Made by a program: the position numbers and the translations under genes. Positions 55,641-64,000 of a stretch of DNA of 64,000 bases are shown here, piece after piece (the stretch's first letter is position 1; each line of letters begins with the position of its first letter). The stretch is taken from positions 87,414 to 151,413 of the forward strand of contig DATNQD010000036.1 of assembly GCA_036702865.1 (NCBI GenBank). The letters run 5' to 3'. This stretch comes from Trichocoleus sp. GTDB lineage: Bacteria; Cyanobacteriota; Cyanobacteriia; Elainellales; Elainellaceae. The notes under the pieces were generated by a model that saw only the letters and a program-made list of their open reading frames with translations, was not told the origin of the DNA and did not search any database.

Positions 55641-56792
55641 TTAAGTTTTTTGATACCGCATTCCTGGTAATTGAGTAACAAGTTCCATTAACTCAAGCTG
55701 AGCGAGGGCACTTGATACCGTTGCGGTTGCTAAACCTGCTTGCTGCACAACTCGATCGAAGCTGATCGGCTCTGGAGAAATGGCTTGAAGCACCTGCTGA
55801 AGTGCAGGGTCGAGTTGAAGTGGCGGTTTGGGCGTGGAATGTTGCTGAGGCTGAAGATCTAAAAGTGAAAGCTGATCAGACGATCGTTTAGGCTGGATGA
55901 ACTGAGGGAGGCTTGCAAGGGTTTCTAGCAGCTCGGTTTCTCCTAAAATCATCCCGGCTCCTTGAGATAAAAGGTCGAGACAGCCTCGCCCCCTCGGGTT
56001 ATCGAGAGATGCAGGCAAGGCATAGACCTCTCGCCCATAGTCATTTGCCAGCCGAGCTGTAATCAGTGCTCCCGATCGCTCAGGGGCTTCTAGCACGAGT
56101 GTTACCCGACTCAAGCCTGCAATAATTCGGTTTCGACGTGGAAAATGAACTCGATCGGGCTGAGTGCCTGCTGGATATTCGCTGAGGAGCAGCCCTTGAT
56201 GAGGAATTTGTTTGGCAAGCTCCCGATTGCGCCAAGGGTAAACAACATCAACCCCTGTGCCTAAAACGGCGATCGTCCGTCCACCGACTTCTAGGCAAGC
56301 CTGATGCGCGATCGTATCAATGCCATCTGCCAGACCAGAAACGATCGTAAACCCGGCTTGTGCTAAGGCAAGGGTGAGTTTGCGCGTCCAGCGTTTGCCA
56401 TACTCTGAAGGGCTGCGCGTCCCGACGATCGCTACAGTTGGGGTTATGCCCTGAGTTTCGCCTGGATCAACTGCGCCATGATAGTAAACCACTGCCGGAG
56501 GATCAGCAATTTCGAGCAGCAAGTGGGGATAGCCTGCGTCTGCTGGTGTCCAAAAGCAGGGATTATCTTGCTCATGCTGCTGCAAGAGGGCTGCAGGATT
56601 AACATGTGACCGCGCATTCGTAATCGTTTCGATCGTCTGCCAGCCAAAGCCTTCTACGCACTGAAGTTCCTCTGGGGATGCAGTCCAGGCAGCTTCGAGT
56701 GTCTCAAAATGCTGATGCAAGCGACGCAGCAGGATGGGACCAATACCCGTAATTTGTGACCAAGCGACCCAAAAAGCCCGTTCTTCCGTCAA
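55641..56792 (-). CDS. dprA: DNA-processing protein DprA
   Basis: DprA protects incoming single-stranded DNA and loads RecA during transformation. 383 residues: an N-terminal SAM/HhH-like part (FWVAWSQITGIGPILLRRLHQHF); the Rossmann DprA domain (VAIVGTRSPSEYGKRW, IVSGLADGIDTIAHQACLEVGGRTIAVLGTGVDVVYPWRN, FPRRNRIIAGLSRVTLVLEAPERSGALITARLANDYGREVYALP); and a C-terminal winged-helix (DRVVQQAGLATATVSSALAQLELMELV). Start is TTG at 56792 because no in-frame ATG or GTG lies near. It fits with the type IV pilus genes here as part of natural competence. Confidence 0.93.
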   Translation of the reverse strand: MTEERAFWVAWSQITGIGPILLRRLHQHFETLEAAWTASPEELQCVEGFGWQTIETITNARSHVNPAALLQQHEQDNPCFWTPADAGYPHLLLEIADPPAVVYYHGAVDPGETQGITPTVAIVGTRSPSEYGKRWTRKLTLALAQAGFTIVSGLADGIDTIAHQACLEVGGRTIAVLGTGVDVVYPWRNRELAKQIPHQGLLLSEYPAGTQPDRVHFPRRNRIIAGLSRVTLVLEAPERSGALITARLANDYGREVYALPASLDNPRGRGCLDLLSQGAGMILGETELLETLASLPQFIQPKRSSDQLSLLDLQPQQHSTPKPPLQLDPALQQVLQAISPEPISFDRVVQQAGLATATVSSALAQLELMELVTQLPGMRYQKT

Positions 56793-56886
56793 TGCTCGTA
56801 TCTCATGTGTTCTTGCACCCTCAGTGTTCCCATAAGTGGAGCGAGGAGAACGAAGCAGTTAGGGAGGGGATAAGAGGACGCAGGGG

Positions 56887-57564
56887 TTAAGCCGGAGTAG
56901 ATTTTTGCTTCAGGTAGACGAAAACGCTTTTGTCACCGATGTCAGGGGGGATTGCCTGGAAAGCTTTGCGGAGAGCGAAGATAACGAACAGGGCTGCCCA
57001 AAGTCCGAGAAGGATTTGTTCCCAGGTTGCTGGAAGAATGCCTGAGAGATGTCCGAGGAGGAGCAGGGGAACGATCGGTGTGAGGAGTTTGGTTTCGAGC
57101 CGATTGAAGCAGAAGGCTTCCTTAAAGAAAATTCCGGTAAGGGCAGCGAAGGTGAAGCCAATCCCAAGGATGGTAAGAGGATAGTGATAGGCAGTAAGGG
57201 CAAAGGGTTCAGGGCTGAAATAAGCAACCAGGAGAGAGGCGATCGTCCCAATTCCCCAAAAGATTTGCAGCGTCCGGTGTAGGGCTGCCAGATAGATGTG
57301 AATCGTGAACAGGCTGATTCCTAAGCCGATCGTGAAACTGGCAAACAGGGGGGTGAGCAAGGATTGGATGACGGCATTGTCACTCTGCCACAAAACCAGT
57401 GCGCTACCGATCGCAAAACTGAGGGCAGCAATCATCAGTCCACTGCGGTAGATAATGACGCTGCGTCGATCGTCTGATGTGATGATAAATTCACCGAATT
57501 GCCCTTGATAGATGGGTTCGATCGCTTGAGCCATTGCCTGCGTTGCCATCGTCTTAATCTCCAT
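56887..57564 (-). CDS. DUF2301 integral membrane protein
   Basis: A 225-residue protein of the DUF2301 family, common in cyanobacteria. After a soluble N-terminus (about 40 residues) come six or seven hydrophobic segments, with the family-like GIFFKEAFCFNRLETKLLTPIVPLLLLGHL stretch. Function unknown. ATG at 57564. Between dprA and the SAM hydrolase gene on the same strand, with about 95 and 66 bases of spacing. Confidence 0.82.
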   Translation of the reverse strand: MEIKTMATQAMAQAIEPIYQGQFGEFIITSDDRRSVIIYRSGLMIAALSFAIGSALVLWQSDNAVIQSLLTPLFASFTIGLGISLFTIHIYLAALHRTLQIFWGIGTIASLLVAYFSPEPFALTAYHYPLTILGIGFTFAALTGIFFKEAFCFNRLETKLLTPIVPLLLLGHLSGILPATWEQILLGLWAALFVIFALRKAFQAIPPDIGDKSVFVYLKQKSTPA

Positions 57565-57630
57565 CGTTCATTAGTTTTGATTCTACGAAATCTGCACAGG
57601 CGATCGATCAATCTTTTTTTATTGGATCAA

Positions 57631-58419
57631 CTATTGGATCAACACCTGCACTTCGTCGCCCCAGTTCAACCGCAATTGAAAATGAGCATCACCACCATTA
57701 ATGGCAAGTTCAATCCAGCCGTGACTCCCAACTAAAGCAACTGGGGTGCCTGGTTCAACGCTGCCATAGCTCTGACTGCCTGGTATTGTGCGCTTATGGA
57801 GCACTACCGACCAATTTTTGTCACGCACGAGCGATTCTGGAATATTTGTGATCGCGTTGCCAAAACGATCGATGTGCTGAATGATGCCGGTATAGCCAGA
57901 GGCGGTTGTTTTCAGCAGGGAAATGGGCTGTTGAACCAGCGAGTCTGGATCGATCGGCTCGCCTAACTTTGCTACAGGGACATCGCAAGCCAAATGGGCT
58001 GCCACTGCCGCAAAGATATCTCGTCCGTGAAATGTATTGCTAGGTTTGGGCACGCGCCAATACTGCTGATTTGTCAAACTGATTGCTTGAACGATCGATT
58101 TTTGCTCGATGAGCCCGGTGAAAAGCCCGTTATCAGGACCAACGAGAAAACCATCTTCTAGCTCGATCGCAATCGCCCGACGATTACCCCCAACTCCTGG
58201 ATCAACGACTGCAGTATGCACCGTTCCTGCCGGAAAATAAGGGTAGGCATTGAGCAGGTTAAATTGAGCAGAAGCAATATTTTGAGGCGGAATTTGGTGA
58301 GTCAGGTCAATCACTTGAAGCGCTGGATTGATTTGAGCGATCACTCCCTTCATCACGCCGACGTATACATCATTTAAGCCAAAATCGGTGAGTAGAGTAA
58401 TGAGTCGATCGGCAGGCAT
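57631..58419 (-). CDS. S-adenosylmethionine hydrolase / hydroxide adenosyltransferase (DUF62)
   Basis: DUF62 enzymes cleave SAM to adenosine and methionine using water. 262 residues: N-terminal TLLTDFGLNDVYVGVMKGVI with Asp12, then IPPQNIASAQFNL, VHTAVVDPGVGGNRRAIAI, FLVGPDNGLFT, NTFHGRDIFAAVAAHLA, and the C-terminal beta domain from IIQHIDRFGNAITNI onward. Relatives also include fluorinase/chlorinase, but the loop of fluorinases is not seen, so hydrolysis is expected. Physiological purpose unknown. ATG at 58419. Confidence 0.88.
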   Translation of the reverse strand: MPADRLITLLTDFGLNDVYVGVMKGVIAQINPALQVIDLTHQIPPQNIASAQFNLLNAYPYFPAGTVHTAVVDPGVGGNRRAIAIELEDGFLVGPDNGLFTGLIEQKSIVQAISLTNQQYWRVPKPSNTFHGRDIFAAVAAHLACDVPVAKLGEPIDPDSLVQQPISLLKTTASGYTGIIQHIDRFGNAITNIPESLVRDKNWSVVLHKRTIPGSQSYGSVEPGTPVALVGSHGWIELAINGGDAHFQLRLNWGDEVQVLIQ

Positions 58420-58464
58420 GAACGATCCAGGTGAGGTGAAAGAGATAGGCTATATGGCTACATC

Positions 58465-59052
58465 TTAGTCCTTCTCGTCGCTTCGTTCCGTAATCGGTTG
58501 TTCAAGCAACTTTGCCGCTTTGCTTCGTTCCATGCCCCACTGCTGCACATATTGGTAAATTGCAATGGCAGCGGCTGTTTGCACATTCAGCGATTCCACC
58601 AAGCCATACTGAGGAATGGTTACGGCTCGATCGCACTGCGCTAAAACCGCTTCAGGAATTCCGGTGAGTTCTTGCCCCAGAATGAGGATTGTGGTTTGCG
58701 GAAAAGCAAATTGGGTGAGGGGAATTGCCGTGGGCTGAGTATCGAGTGCGATCGGAGAATATCCCATTTGGCGCTGCTGCACTATCCATTCTGACAACTG
58801 AGCAATCGGACAAATCTCGATCGGTTGCCAGTAGTGGGTTGAGGCGGCGAGATTCCGAAAAGGAGACGTTTGCACGATCGCCTGATCTGCCAGCACCAGC
58901 GACACCAGGCGAAAGGCTTCTACCGTGCGACATAGCGCCCCTAGATTGGCTGGATTTTGCACCAGTGAAGCACAAATGATCAGAGGATGGCGAGGCAGAG
59001 AATCATAAGATTGGCGCTCAACGCTGCGATCGAATTCTGTCTGTTCTGCCAT
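58465..59052 (-). CDS. TrmH/SpoU-family RNA 2'-O-methyltransferase
   Basis: A 195-residue SPOUT (trefoil-knot) methyltransferase. The three SpoU motifs are present: LVQNPANLGALCRTVEAF (motif 1, with the conserved Asn and Arg), ILILGQELTGIPEAVL (motif 2) and IPQYGLVESLNVQTAAAIAIYQ (motif 3, Ser-Leu-Asn-Val). It lacks the N-terminal RNA-binding extension of larger members. The modified nucleoside (tRNA or rRNA) cannot be told. ATG at 59052. It follows tldD on the same strand by 14 bases, so co-transcription is likely. Confidence 0.88.
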   Translation of the reverse strand: MAEQTEFDRSVERQSYDSLPRHPLIICASLVQNPANLGALCRTVEAFRLVSLVLADQAIVQTSPFRNLAASTHYWQPIEICPIAQLSEWIVQQRQMGYSPIALDTQPTAIPLTQFAFPQTTILILGQELTGIPEAVLAQCDRAVTIPQYGLVESLNVQTAAAIAIYQYVQQWGMERSKAAKLLEQPITERSDEKD

Positions 59053-59066
59053 CCTCCAACCTCAAA

Positions 59067-60458
59067 CTACCGTCCGCCGACAACAACGTTTTTGATTCGG
59101 ACGTGCGGGCCACCCACGCTCACGGGTAAGGGAGATTGCCCACCTTTGCCGCAACCGCCGTTTTTGTAGATGGAGTCATTGCCGATCGCCTCGACATCCT
59201 TTAGGGTTTGGAAGACATTTCCGCTTAAGGTGACATCGCTGACCGATTCAGCTAACTGCCCGTCGCGGATCATGTAGCCTTCGGCAGCAGCAAAGGTAAA
59301 CATTTCACCGTTGGTTTGTCCGCCGAGCATTCGCACCGCATAAACGCCTTCTTCCACATCGCGGATCATGTCCTCGAAGGCACAGTCACCGCTCTCAATC
59401 CCGGTATTGGTCATGCGGACGATCGGCGGATACAGGGCACTCAAGGCACGAGCGTTACCCGTTGGCTGTTCGTTCAGCTTGCCTGCAGTTTCGCGGTTAT
59501 GCAGCCGTTGAGTCAAAACGCCGTCTTTAATCAAATGCTTCCGCTGGGCTGGAACACCTTCGTCGTCATAGGTTAGCGAACCAGGAAGACCGGGGATAGT
59601 TGCATCATCCACCACATTCAATTGAGGAATGCCGATCGGCTTACCCAGCACCAGCAATTCCTGCATTCGAGGATTTTCGTAGACAAAATCTGCTTCTGAT
59701 AAATGCCCAAATGCTTCATGAATAAAAACGCCTGCTAGATAGGGATCAAGCACAACGGTATATTGTCCGCCTTTGACGGGTTTTGCATCCAGCTGACGAA
59801 CTGCCCGTTCTGCGGCTCCCTTCACCTGCGCTTCAATGCCTTCCAGGACGTTGTAATCCGATCGAGAATGCACCGACTCAAAGCCCTGCCGCACGATGCC
59901 ACCTTCGCCTCTTGCAACTACGCCAAACCGACCAGATACATCTAGCCGCTCTTGGGCAATGCAGGAGCCAAGTGAGTTGACAAAATAAGTGGTGCTGAAC
60001 CGATCGCTATATCCGGTCATCGTGGTTTGAATTCGGGGGTCAAACTCCACCAACAGCCGATTGTATTGCTCAATCAGGGCACGTTTGGTATCGAGAGAAA
60101 TGCCTCTAGGATCTCTGCCCAGTTCGACTGCCACATAGTCTTGAATTGGATCGATCGCTGCAAGTTGCGTTGTTTCTTTGCCAATCAGCGTTGCCTGACC
60201 GATCGCCTCTTCGATTCGCGCTTTTAGATCTGCCAAACCATTAAAGGTTACAAAACTCCAGCCGCCCTTATGACAAGCCCGGACACCACCGACCAGCGAA
60301 AAGCTGCGATCGACTGCATCCAACTGTTGACCCCGATAGGCAATAGAAGTGGATTCGCTCTGCTCCAGTCGAATTTCTAGATAATCGACCTGTTGACGGT
60401 AAGGGGCGATCGTATCAAGCAACCGATCCTGCAACGAAATTGATGTAACCACGCACAT
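59067..60458 (-). CDS. tldD: TldD family metalloprotease subunit
   Basis: TldD is the zinc-binding half of the TldD/TldE protease, known from microcin B17 maturation and CcdA turnover. 463 residues. The zinc motif His247-Glu-Ala-Phe-Gly-His252 (VFIHEAFGH) is intact; YDDEGVPAQRKHLI, GNARALSALYPPIVRMTNT and the C-terminal GGQSPLPVSVGGPHVRI also match. The partner TldE (PmbA) gene is not adjacent. ATG at 60458. It is followed after 14 bases by the TrmH-type gene. Confidence 0.93.
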   Translation of the reverse strand: MCVVTSISLQDRLLDTIAPYRQQVDYLEIRLEQSESTSIAYRGQQLDAVDRSFSLVGGVRACHKGGWSFVTFNGLADLKARIEEAIGQATLIGKETTQLAAIDPIQDYVAVELGRDPRGISLDTKRALIEQYNRLLVEFDPRIQTTMTGYSDRFSTTYFVNSLGSCIAQERLDVSGRFGVVARGEGGIVRQGFESVHSRSDYNVLEGIEAQVKGAAERAVRQLDAKPVKGGQYTVVLDPYLAGVFIHEAFGHLSEADFVYENPRMQELLVLGKPIGIPQLNVVDDATIPGLPGSLTYDDEGVPAQRKHLIKDGVLTQRLHNRETAGKLNEQPTGNARALSALYPPIVRMTNTGIESGDCAFEDMIRDVEEGVYAVRMLGGQTNGEMFTFAAAEGYMIRDGQLAESVSDVTLSGNVFQTLKDVEAIGNDSIYKNGGCGKGGQSPLPVSVGGPHVRIKNVVVGGR

Positions 60459-60545
60459 CTCCCTTAATGAGTAAGCCTGCTCGTTAAAAAGCCCTACGGT
60501 ATCCTGAACTGTGTTCTATGTTAATTCCAGTCTAAACCGGGATTT

Positions 60546-61655
60546 CTAGTCTGACATTTCGGAAGGTAAAACCAGCGGCAGCTCTGGTTCGGTTTGCAGG
60601 TCTGCAATGATATCCGCGATCGTGCTAGAAAGGGGCACGGCTAAGAGAATGCCGACAAATCCGGCGATTTTGGCACCCAGCAGCAGAGAGATAATCACCC
60701 AAACTGGATTTAAGCCAATCAGTTTACCAATGACTCGGGGTGACACTGTATTGTCAATCACCTGATCTACTAGCAGTGCAATGACCAATACAGCAACTCC
60801 AAGCCAGAAGTTTGTTAATACAACAATTAAGCTGACCAGCAGCACACCTAGCACATCAAAAAAGGGTATGAGTCCGAGCAAGCCAACGCCCATGCCGAAC
60901 AGCAGAAAGGAAGGAATTCGCAGGAAAAAAAACACGATCGTCAACACAGTGCCTTGAATGAGGGCAATGGTGAACTGCCCAATAAAATAGTTCCGAAAAT
61001 TCTGGTTGAGGGACTGCCGCACCCGACTGCTGACCTGCAGCGGTAGCCATTGAAAAATGCTGTTCCAGAACTCCTGACCATGCAGCATTAGATATAGCGT
61101 CAGCGCCACGGCGAGGATCACTTCCAACACACTATCAACGGTTTCGAGAACAATCTCAAACACCCGGTTAGGTAAATTGTTCACCTCTTGAGGAACCAGG
61201 CTCTCTAGCTGCGTCACGATCCCACTCACGTTAATGGGTAGCCGTCGATTGCTTGCCCAATCTTGAAACCGTTGTAGTTGTTCGCTGCCAGCGTCAATTC
61301 TATCTGGTAGATTCAGCACCAACTCTTGAAGTTGGATGGACAATAGCGGCAGCAGAGTAATGCCAAGAGTTGCTAGAATACCAAGAAATGTTAGGAAGAC
61401 TAACAAAATACTGTACCCTCGTTGGATACCTCGCTTTTCCAAAAATTGCACCGGAAAGTTGAGCAAAAATGCTAGCAATGTTGCAATTGCCAGAACCGTC
61501 ACAATTGAGCCGAAATACTTGAAAACCTGAAGGACAACCCATCCATTTAGTACGACTAGAGGAATAGACAGTAGAATCAGCAGCCAACGAGGGAGACGAC
61601 TCGTAATTTTTTCTTTAGCTTGAGTAGCTTGATTTGTCATAAGTTCTTGATCCAT
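60546..61655 (-). CDS. AI-2E family (TqsA/PerM) permease
   Basis: A 369-residue polytopic membrane protein of the AI-2E transporter family (UPF0118). Seven or eight hydrophobic segments: two paired helices at the N-terminus (LLILLSIPLVVLNGWVV; IVTVLAIATLLAFLLNFPVQFLEKRG), a soluble amphipathic loop (about 115-180), and a C-terminal helix bundle ending with the family segment LGLIPFFDVLG and VSPRVIGKLIGLNPVWVI. Despite the name, substrates vary (some are Na+/H+ antiporters), so no substrate is assigned. ATG at 61655. Confidence 0.88.
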   Translation of the reverse strand: MDQELMTNQATQAKEKITSRLPRWLLILLSIPLVVLNGWVVLQVFKYFGSIVTVLAIATLLAFLLNFPVQFLEKRGIQRGYSILLVFLTFLGILATLGITLLPLLSIQLQELVLNLPDRIDAGSEQLQRFQDWASNRRLPINVSGIVTQLESLVPQEVNNLPNRVFEIVLETVDSVLEVILAVALTLYLMLHGQEFWNSIFQWLPLQVSSRVRQSLNQNFRNYFIGQFTIALIQGTVLTIVFFFLRIPSFLLFGMGVGLLGLIPFFDVLGVLLVSLIVVLTNFWLGVAVLVIALLVDQVIDNTVSPRVIGKLIGLNPVWVIISLLLGAKIAGFVGILLAVPLSSTIADIIADLQTEPELPLVLPSEMSD

Positions 61656-62033
61656 TTCGGTTCAGTTCTCAAAGGCGATCGACGAAAGTGTTTTTTGAAA
61701 ACTGATGTAGATTGGGGACTTCTGATCCTTCTCTTGTAGCAATTCCATTTTGGTTGTCTATAGTTGTATTACGTAATCTAGATCATCTTGGGATGAGAAC
61801 TGGCTCAAGGTTGAGAAAGAACGATCGGCTCTGTTGTTTGATCCCTCTCAACCTGAGTCTGCCAATTGCAAATTGTTTTGCCACAATTCATTAACCCAAC
61901 TGTGGGTTTGAATCACTGTTTAGCTTTGAGGTTCATCAAAGCTTTTGCACAATATCCTTCTCCGCTTGTGAAGGCGTTGCCCTCCACTTGTTAGAGCTTT
62001 TGTACTTTATCAACTTATATTGAAGAGGTTCCC
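61656..62033. other. Intergenic region between the permease and the deaminase gene
   Basis: 378 bases between divergent genes. No gene, hairpin terminator or clear promoter found. Confidence 0.4.
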
Positions 62034-63062
62034 ATGTTATATGCAGAATTACATCGTCATCTAGGCGGTTCTGTCGTTCCCCGCGTGCTGTGGCGATATT
62101 TTCAACGGAATCAGCCTGAACTATCCGAGCAGTTTGCCAACTACGACGCATTTGAAGACTTCTACACCCGACCCCGCAACACGTTAGACGAATACTTAGA
62201 GCTTCATACGCTGGTGGAGAAAGTTCAGACCAACGCCACGCTGCCTTATTTCGTTTATCGTCTCATGCGGGGTGCTTATGTATTCGAGAATCTGGCATAT
62301 TTGGAACTGCGCTACACGCCTTATCTCCGCACTCCAGAACATTTAAGCCAGAACGATCGCATTGATCAAATGGCTAACATTGTCGAAGTGGTTGGCAGAG
62401 CCAGTCAGGTTGGGGAATATCCGATTGTCACCAGCCAAATTCTCTGTATGCACTCGCGGCTTCCTCATGAGGTGAATCGAGCGATCGTTGATCTGGCGGC
62501 TCAGATGCCTCAGTATGTCTGCGCGATCGACCTGGCTGGAGGTGATGCTCACTATGCAGAGCGACTGGACGAGTTTGTTGAGCTGTTTGCTTATGCCCGT
62601 TCGATCGGACTCAACACCACCGGACATTTGTATGAAACAAAGGAAGGCTGCTATCCCGAACTGCTGCCCTACCTGATGCGAATCGGTCACGGCATTCAAA
62701 TCCCGCTACAGTATCCCGAGCTACTGCCCCAACTGGCAAGAGAAGGTCAATGTTTAGAGGTCTGCCCGACCACCTATCCCAAAACGGGCACGCTTAAGGA
62801 TATTCAGGAGTTGAAGGTTGTGTTCGATCGCTGCTTTGATGCCGGAGTAGACATTGCTATCTGCACCGATAACGCCGGATTACATAATGTTCGTCTTCCT
62901 TTTGAATATGAGAATTTGCTGACGCAGGACATTATCGGCTTTGAGGAACTGCAAGCTTGTCAGGATGCTGCTTTCCGTCACGCCTTTGCCTGGAAACACA
63001 AAGAACGTCCGGCTTCAATTCTCACAAACATCTTGCGCCCTGAACTTAACCCTGTTCGCTAA
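62034..63062 (+). CDS. Adenosine deaminase-like metal-dependent hydrolase
   Basis: A TIM-barrel amidohydrolase of the adenosine/AMP deaminase family, 342 residues. Metal ligands His7 and His9 (ELHRHLGGS), a later His in TTGHLYETKEG, RIGHGIQIPLQ and the Asp in ICTDNAG are all in order. The catalytic region reads T-G-H-L-Y-E instead of the usual V-H-A-G-E, so the substrate may differ from adenosine. Strand order and length are normal. ATG at 62034. Followed by a strong terminator. Confidence 0.85.
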   Translation: MLYAELHRHLGGSVVPRVLWRYFQRNQPELSEQFANYDAFEDFYTRPRNTLDEYLELHTLVEKVQTNATLPYFVYRLMRGAYVFENLAYLELRYTPYLRTPEHLSQNDRIDQMANIVEVVGRASQVGEYPIVTSQILCMHSRLPHEVNRAIVDLAAQMPQYVCAIDLAGGDAHYAERLDEFVELFAYARSIGLNTTGHLYETKEGCYPELLPYLMRIGHGIQIPLQYPELLPQLAREGQCLEVCPTTYPKTGTLKDIQELKVVFDRCFDAGVDIAICTDNAGLHNVRLPFEYENLLTQDIIGFEELQACQDAAFRHAFAWKHKERPASILTNILRPELNPVR

Positions 63063-63089
63063 CAAGTTAAACCTTTGTAACGGTTGTTT

Positions 63090-63114
63090 GGTGGGCATCT
63101 TGCCCGCCTTTTTT
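63090..63114 (+). terminator. Terminator of the deaminase-like gene
   Basis: GGTGGGCA at 63090-63097 pairs with TGCCCGCC at 63101-63108 (one G-U), then TTTTTT. Confidence 0.9.
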
Positions 63115-63181
63115 ATGCCCAATCCAGAATCGGCCGCTTGCTTGCTGAAGCAATTCCTATTGTGCAATTCTCATTTTTGAC

Positions 63182-63742
63182 ATGACTCAGCCTTTTTGTG
63201 GTCAACGTATTTCGATTGTCGGCACAAGCGGTTCTGGCAAAACGACCTTAGCTCGGCAGATTTCCCAAGTTCTCCAGATGCCACATATCGAACTGGATGC
63301 ACTGCAATGGGAACCAAACTGGACCACGGCAGAACCAGCACTATTTCGATCGCGAGTAGAACAAGCATTACAGGGCGATCGATGGGTAGTAGACGGAAAT
63401 TACAGCAAAGTGCGTGATCTCGTTTGGGGTCGAGCCGACGCCGTGATCTGGCTAGACTATGCCTTTCCGGTTGTCTTTCGCCGTATTTTTTCTCGGACGT
63501 TATGGCGTGGGATCACGAAACAAGAACTCTGGAACGGCAACCGAGAAACACTGAAACGGTCTTTCAGCCAGGATTCAATGATCCTCTGGGTGCTCCGAAC
63601 CTACCATCGCAGACGCAAGGAATATCCGGTTTTGCTGGCGCGATCGGATTATGCCCACCTGAAACAGATTCGTCTCCATTCTCCAAAGTCCACCGCTGTC
63701 TGGCTTCTAGCGCTTTCTCAACGGTCTGAAGTAAAAGTATGA
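63182..63742 (+). CDS. P-loop nucleoside/adenylate kinase-like protein
   Basis: A 186-residue P-loop protein similar to the adenylate-kinase-like 'topology modulation' (FlaR) family. Walker A GTSGSGKTT at 14-22, then IELDALQWEPNWTTA, WVVDGNYSKVRDLVWGRADAVIWLDYAFPVVFRRIF (the lid/acceptor region) and basic C-terminal helices. Phosphate acceptor unknown. ATG at 63182, 119 bases after the deaminase-like stop and behind its terminator, so it has its own promoter. Confidence 0.85.
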   Translation: MTQPFCGQRISIVGTSGSGKTTLARQISQVLQMPHIELDALQWEPNWTTAEPALFRSRVEQALQGDRWVVDGNYSKVRDLVWGRADAVIWLDYAFPVVFRRIFSRTLWRGITKQELWNGNRETLKRSFSQDSMILWVLRTYHRRRKEYPVLLARSDYAHLKQIRLHSPKSTAVWLLALSQRSEVKV

Positions 63743-63760
63743 GTATTTACTCCAAATATG

Positions 63761-63789
63761 TTTACAAAAATCAATAAAACCCCTAAACT
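63761..63789 (+). promoter_or_regulatory. psbA promoter
   Basis: TTTACA at 63761-63766 and TAAACT at 63784-63789 with a 17-base spacer resemble known cyanobacterial psbA promoters (-35 TTTACA). The predicted transcript starts near 63796, just before the leader hairpin. Confidence 0.7.
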
Positions 63790-63798
63790 AACGATTAA

Positions 63799-63818
63799 GG
63801 TAAGTAACAAACCTTACC
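63799..63818 (+). promoter_or_regulatory. psbA leader hairpin
   Basis: GGTAAG at 63799-63804 pairs with CTTACC at 63813-63818 over an 8-base loop. It is placed at the expected 5' end of the psbA mRNA, where a hairpin could affect stability. Confidence 0.6.
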
Positions 63819-63859
63819 CGTCTATACCCTTGTAGTTCATACAAGCACTCATCAAAACA

Positions 63860-64000
63860 ATGACAACGACCCTACAACGGCGCGAAAGCGCAAACCTGTG
63901 GGCGCAGTTCTGCAACTGGGTCACCTCCACCGACAACCGCCTCTACATTGGCTGGTTCGGCGTGCTGATGATCCCCACCCTGCTGGCTGCCACCACCTGC
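63860..64000 (+). CDS. psbA: Photosystem II D1 protein (5' part)
   Basis: The D1 reaction-centre protein, truncated by the window end at residue 47. [27 protein letters not shown] followed by [20 protein letters not shown] is the start of D1, whose first transmembrane helix begins at LYIGWFG. The first 47 codons are C-rich in third positions (GACAACCGCCTCTAC) compared with neighbours, typical of highly expressed genes. The D1 isoform cannot be assigned, since position 130 and others lie outside. ATG at 63860 with its own promoter and leader hairpin upstream. Confidence 0.97.
   Translation, partial: MTTTLQRRESANLWAQFCNWVTSTDNRLYIGWFGVLMIPTLLAATTC

Noticed and set aside
63731..63770. HLR1 (RpaB) repeat in front of psbA
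   Set aside because: Two TTTAC words exist, but their spacing does not fit the HLR1 direct repeat.
1..64000. CRISPR arrays, insertion sequences, prophage or integrase genes
   Set aside because: No regularly spaced repeats, transposase motifs or phage genes were seen; genes are mostly core cyanobacterial.

Overview
The window is cyanobacterial chromosome. It carries a PSI subunit gene (psaK), a truncated psbA at the right edge, an Hli/Scp protein, Ycf35, a cyanobacterial group 2 sigma factor, a cyanoexosortase locus and two GTA-N8-TAC (NtcA-type) sites. CGATCG-centred HIP1-like words are scattered throughout. The gene mix (type IV pili, exopolysaccharide, HD-GYP signalling, Uma2, DUF2301) fits a filamentous Leptolyngbya/Oscillatoriales-type organism, but there is no rRNA and I cannot name the genus. 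No tRNA, CRISPR array or insertion sequence was recognised.

Layout. 0-6.3 kb: a cut membrane-protein gene, a GNAT-like protein, then leftward dnaA, rnhA (with a C-terminal extension) and ackA. 6.5-16 kb: psaK, an FdhF/YdeP-type molybdoprotein, a cold-shock/DUF1294 fusion, a thioredoxin-like DUF255 protein, a conserved membrane protein, Uma2 and gatA. 16.4-21.8 kb: the type IV pilus motor set pilB-pilT-pilC. 22.3-23.5 kb: a DUF2997-ycf35-ferredoxin cassette. 23.6-31 kb: priA, a group 2 sigma factor flanked by two gaps of about 1 kb, an HD-GYP response regulator and glmU. 32.2-33.9 kb: a cluster of DnaA boxes (likely oriC) in front of dnaN. 34-36 kb: glyS. 37.6-45.9 kb: an exopolysaccharide locus with a DegT aminotransferase, cyanoexosortase B, its EpsI-like partner, a Wza-like export protein, a Wzc-like co-polymerase/ATPase and an acyl-AMP ligase. 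46-51.5 kb: a REC-histidine kinase, amt, murD, a 51-residue PirA-like gene behind a perfect NtcA palindrome, and hli. 51.7-61.7 kb: mostly leftward genes: nfi, ugd, uxs, a small membrane protein, dprA, DUF2301, SAM hydrolase, a TrmH-type methyltransferase, tldD and an AI-2E family permease. 62-64 kb: an adenosine deaminase-like protein, a P-loop kinase-like protein and the 5' end of psbA.

How the parts fit. Replication genes dnaA, dnaN, priA and rnhA lie within 34 kb, with the DnaA boxes at dnaN rather than at dnaA. Surface functions are prominent: pilus motors, an exosortase-linked polysaccharide export line, and UDP-glucuronate/UDP-xylose supply by ugd and uxs. Nitrogen control is visible as two NtcA-type sites 2.2 kb apart, one beside the ammonium transporter and one in front of the PirA-like gene, which would couple ammonium uptake with PII-dependent arginine control. 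Several starts were moved from the longest reading frame to a better internal start; the reasons are given per gene.
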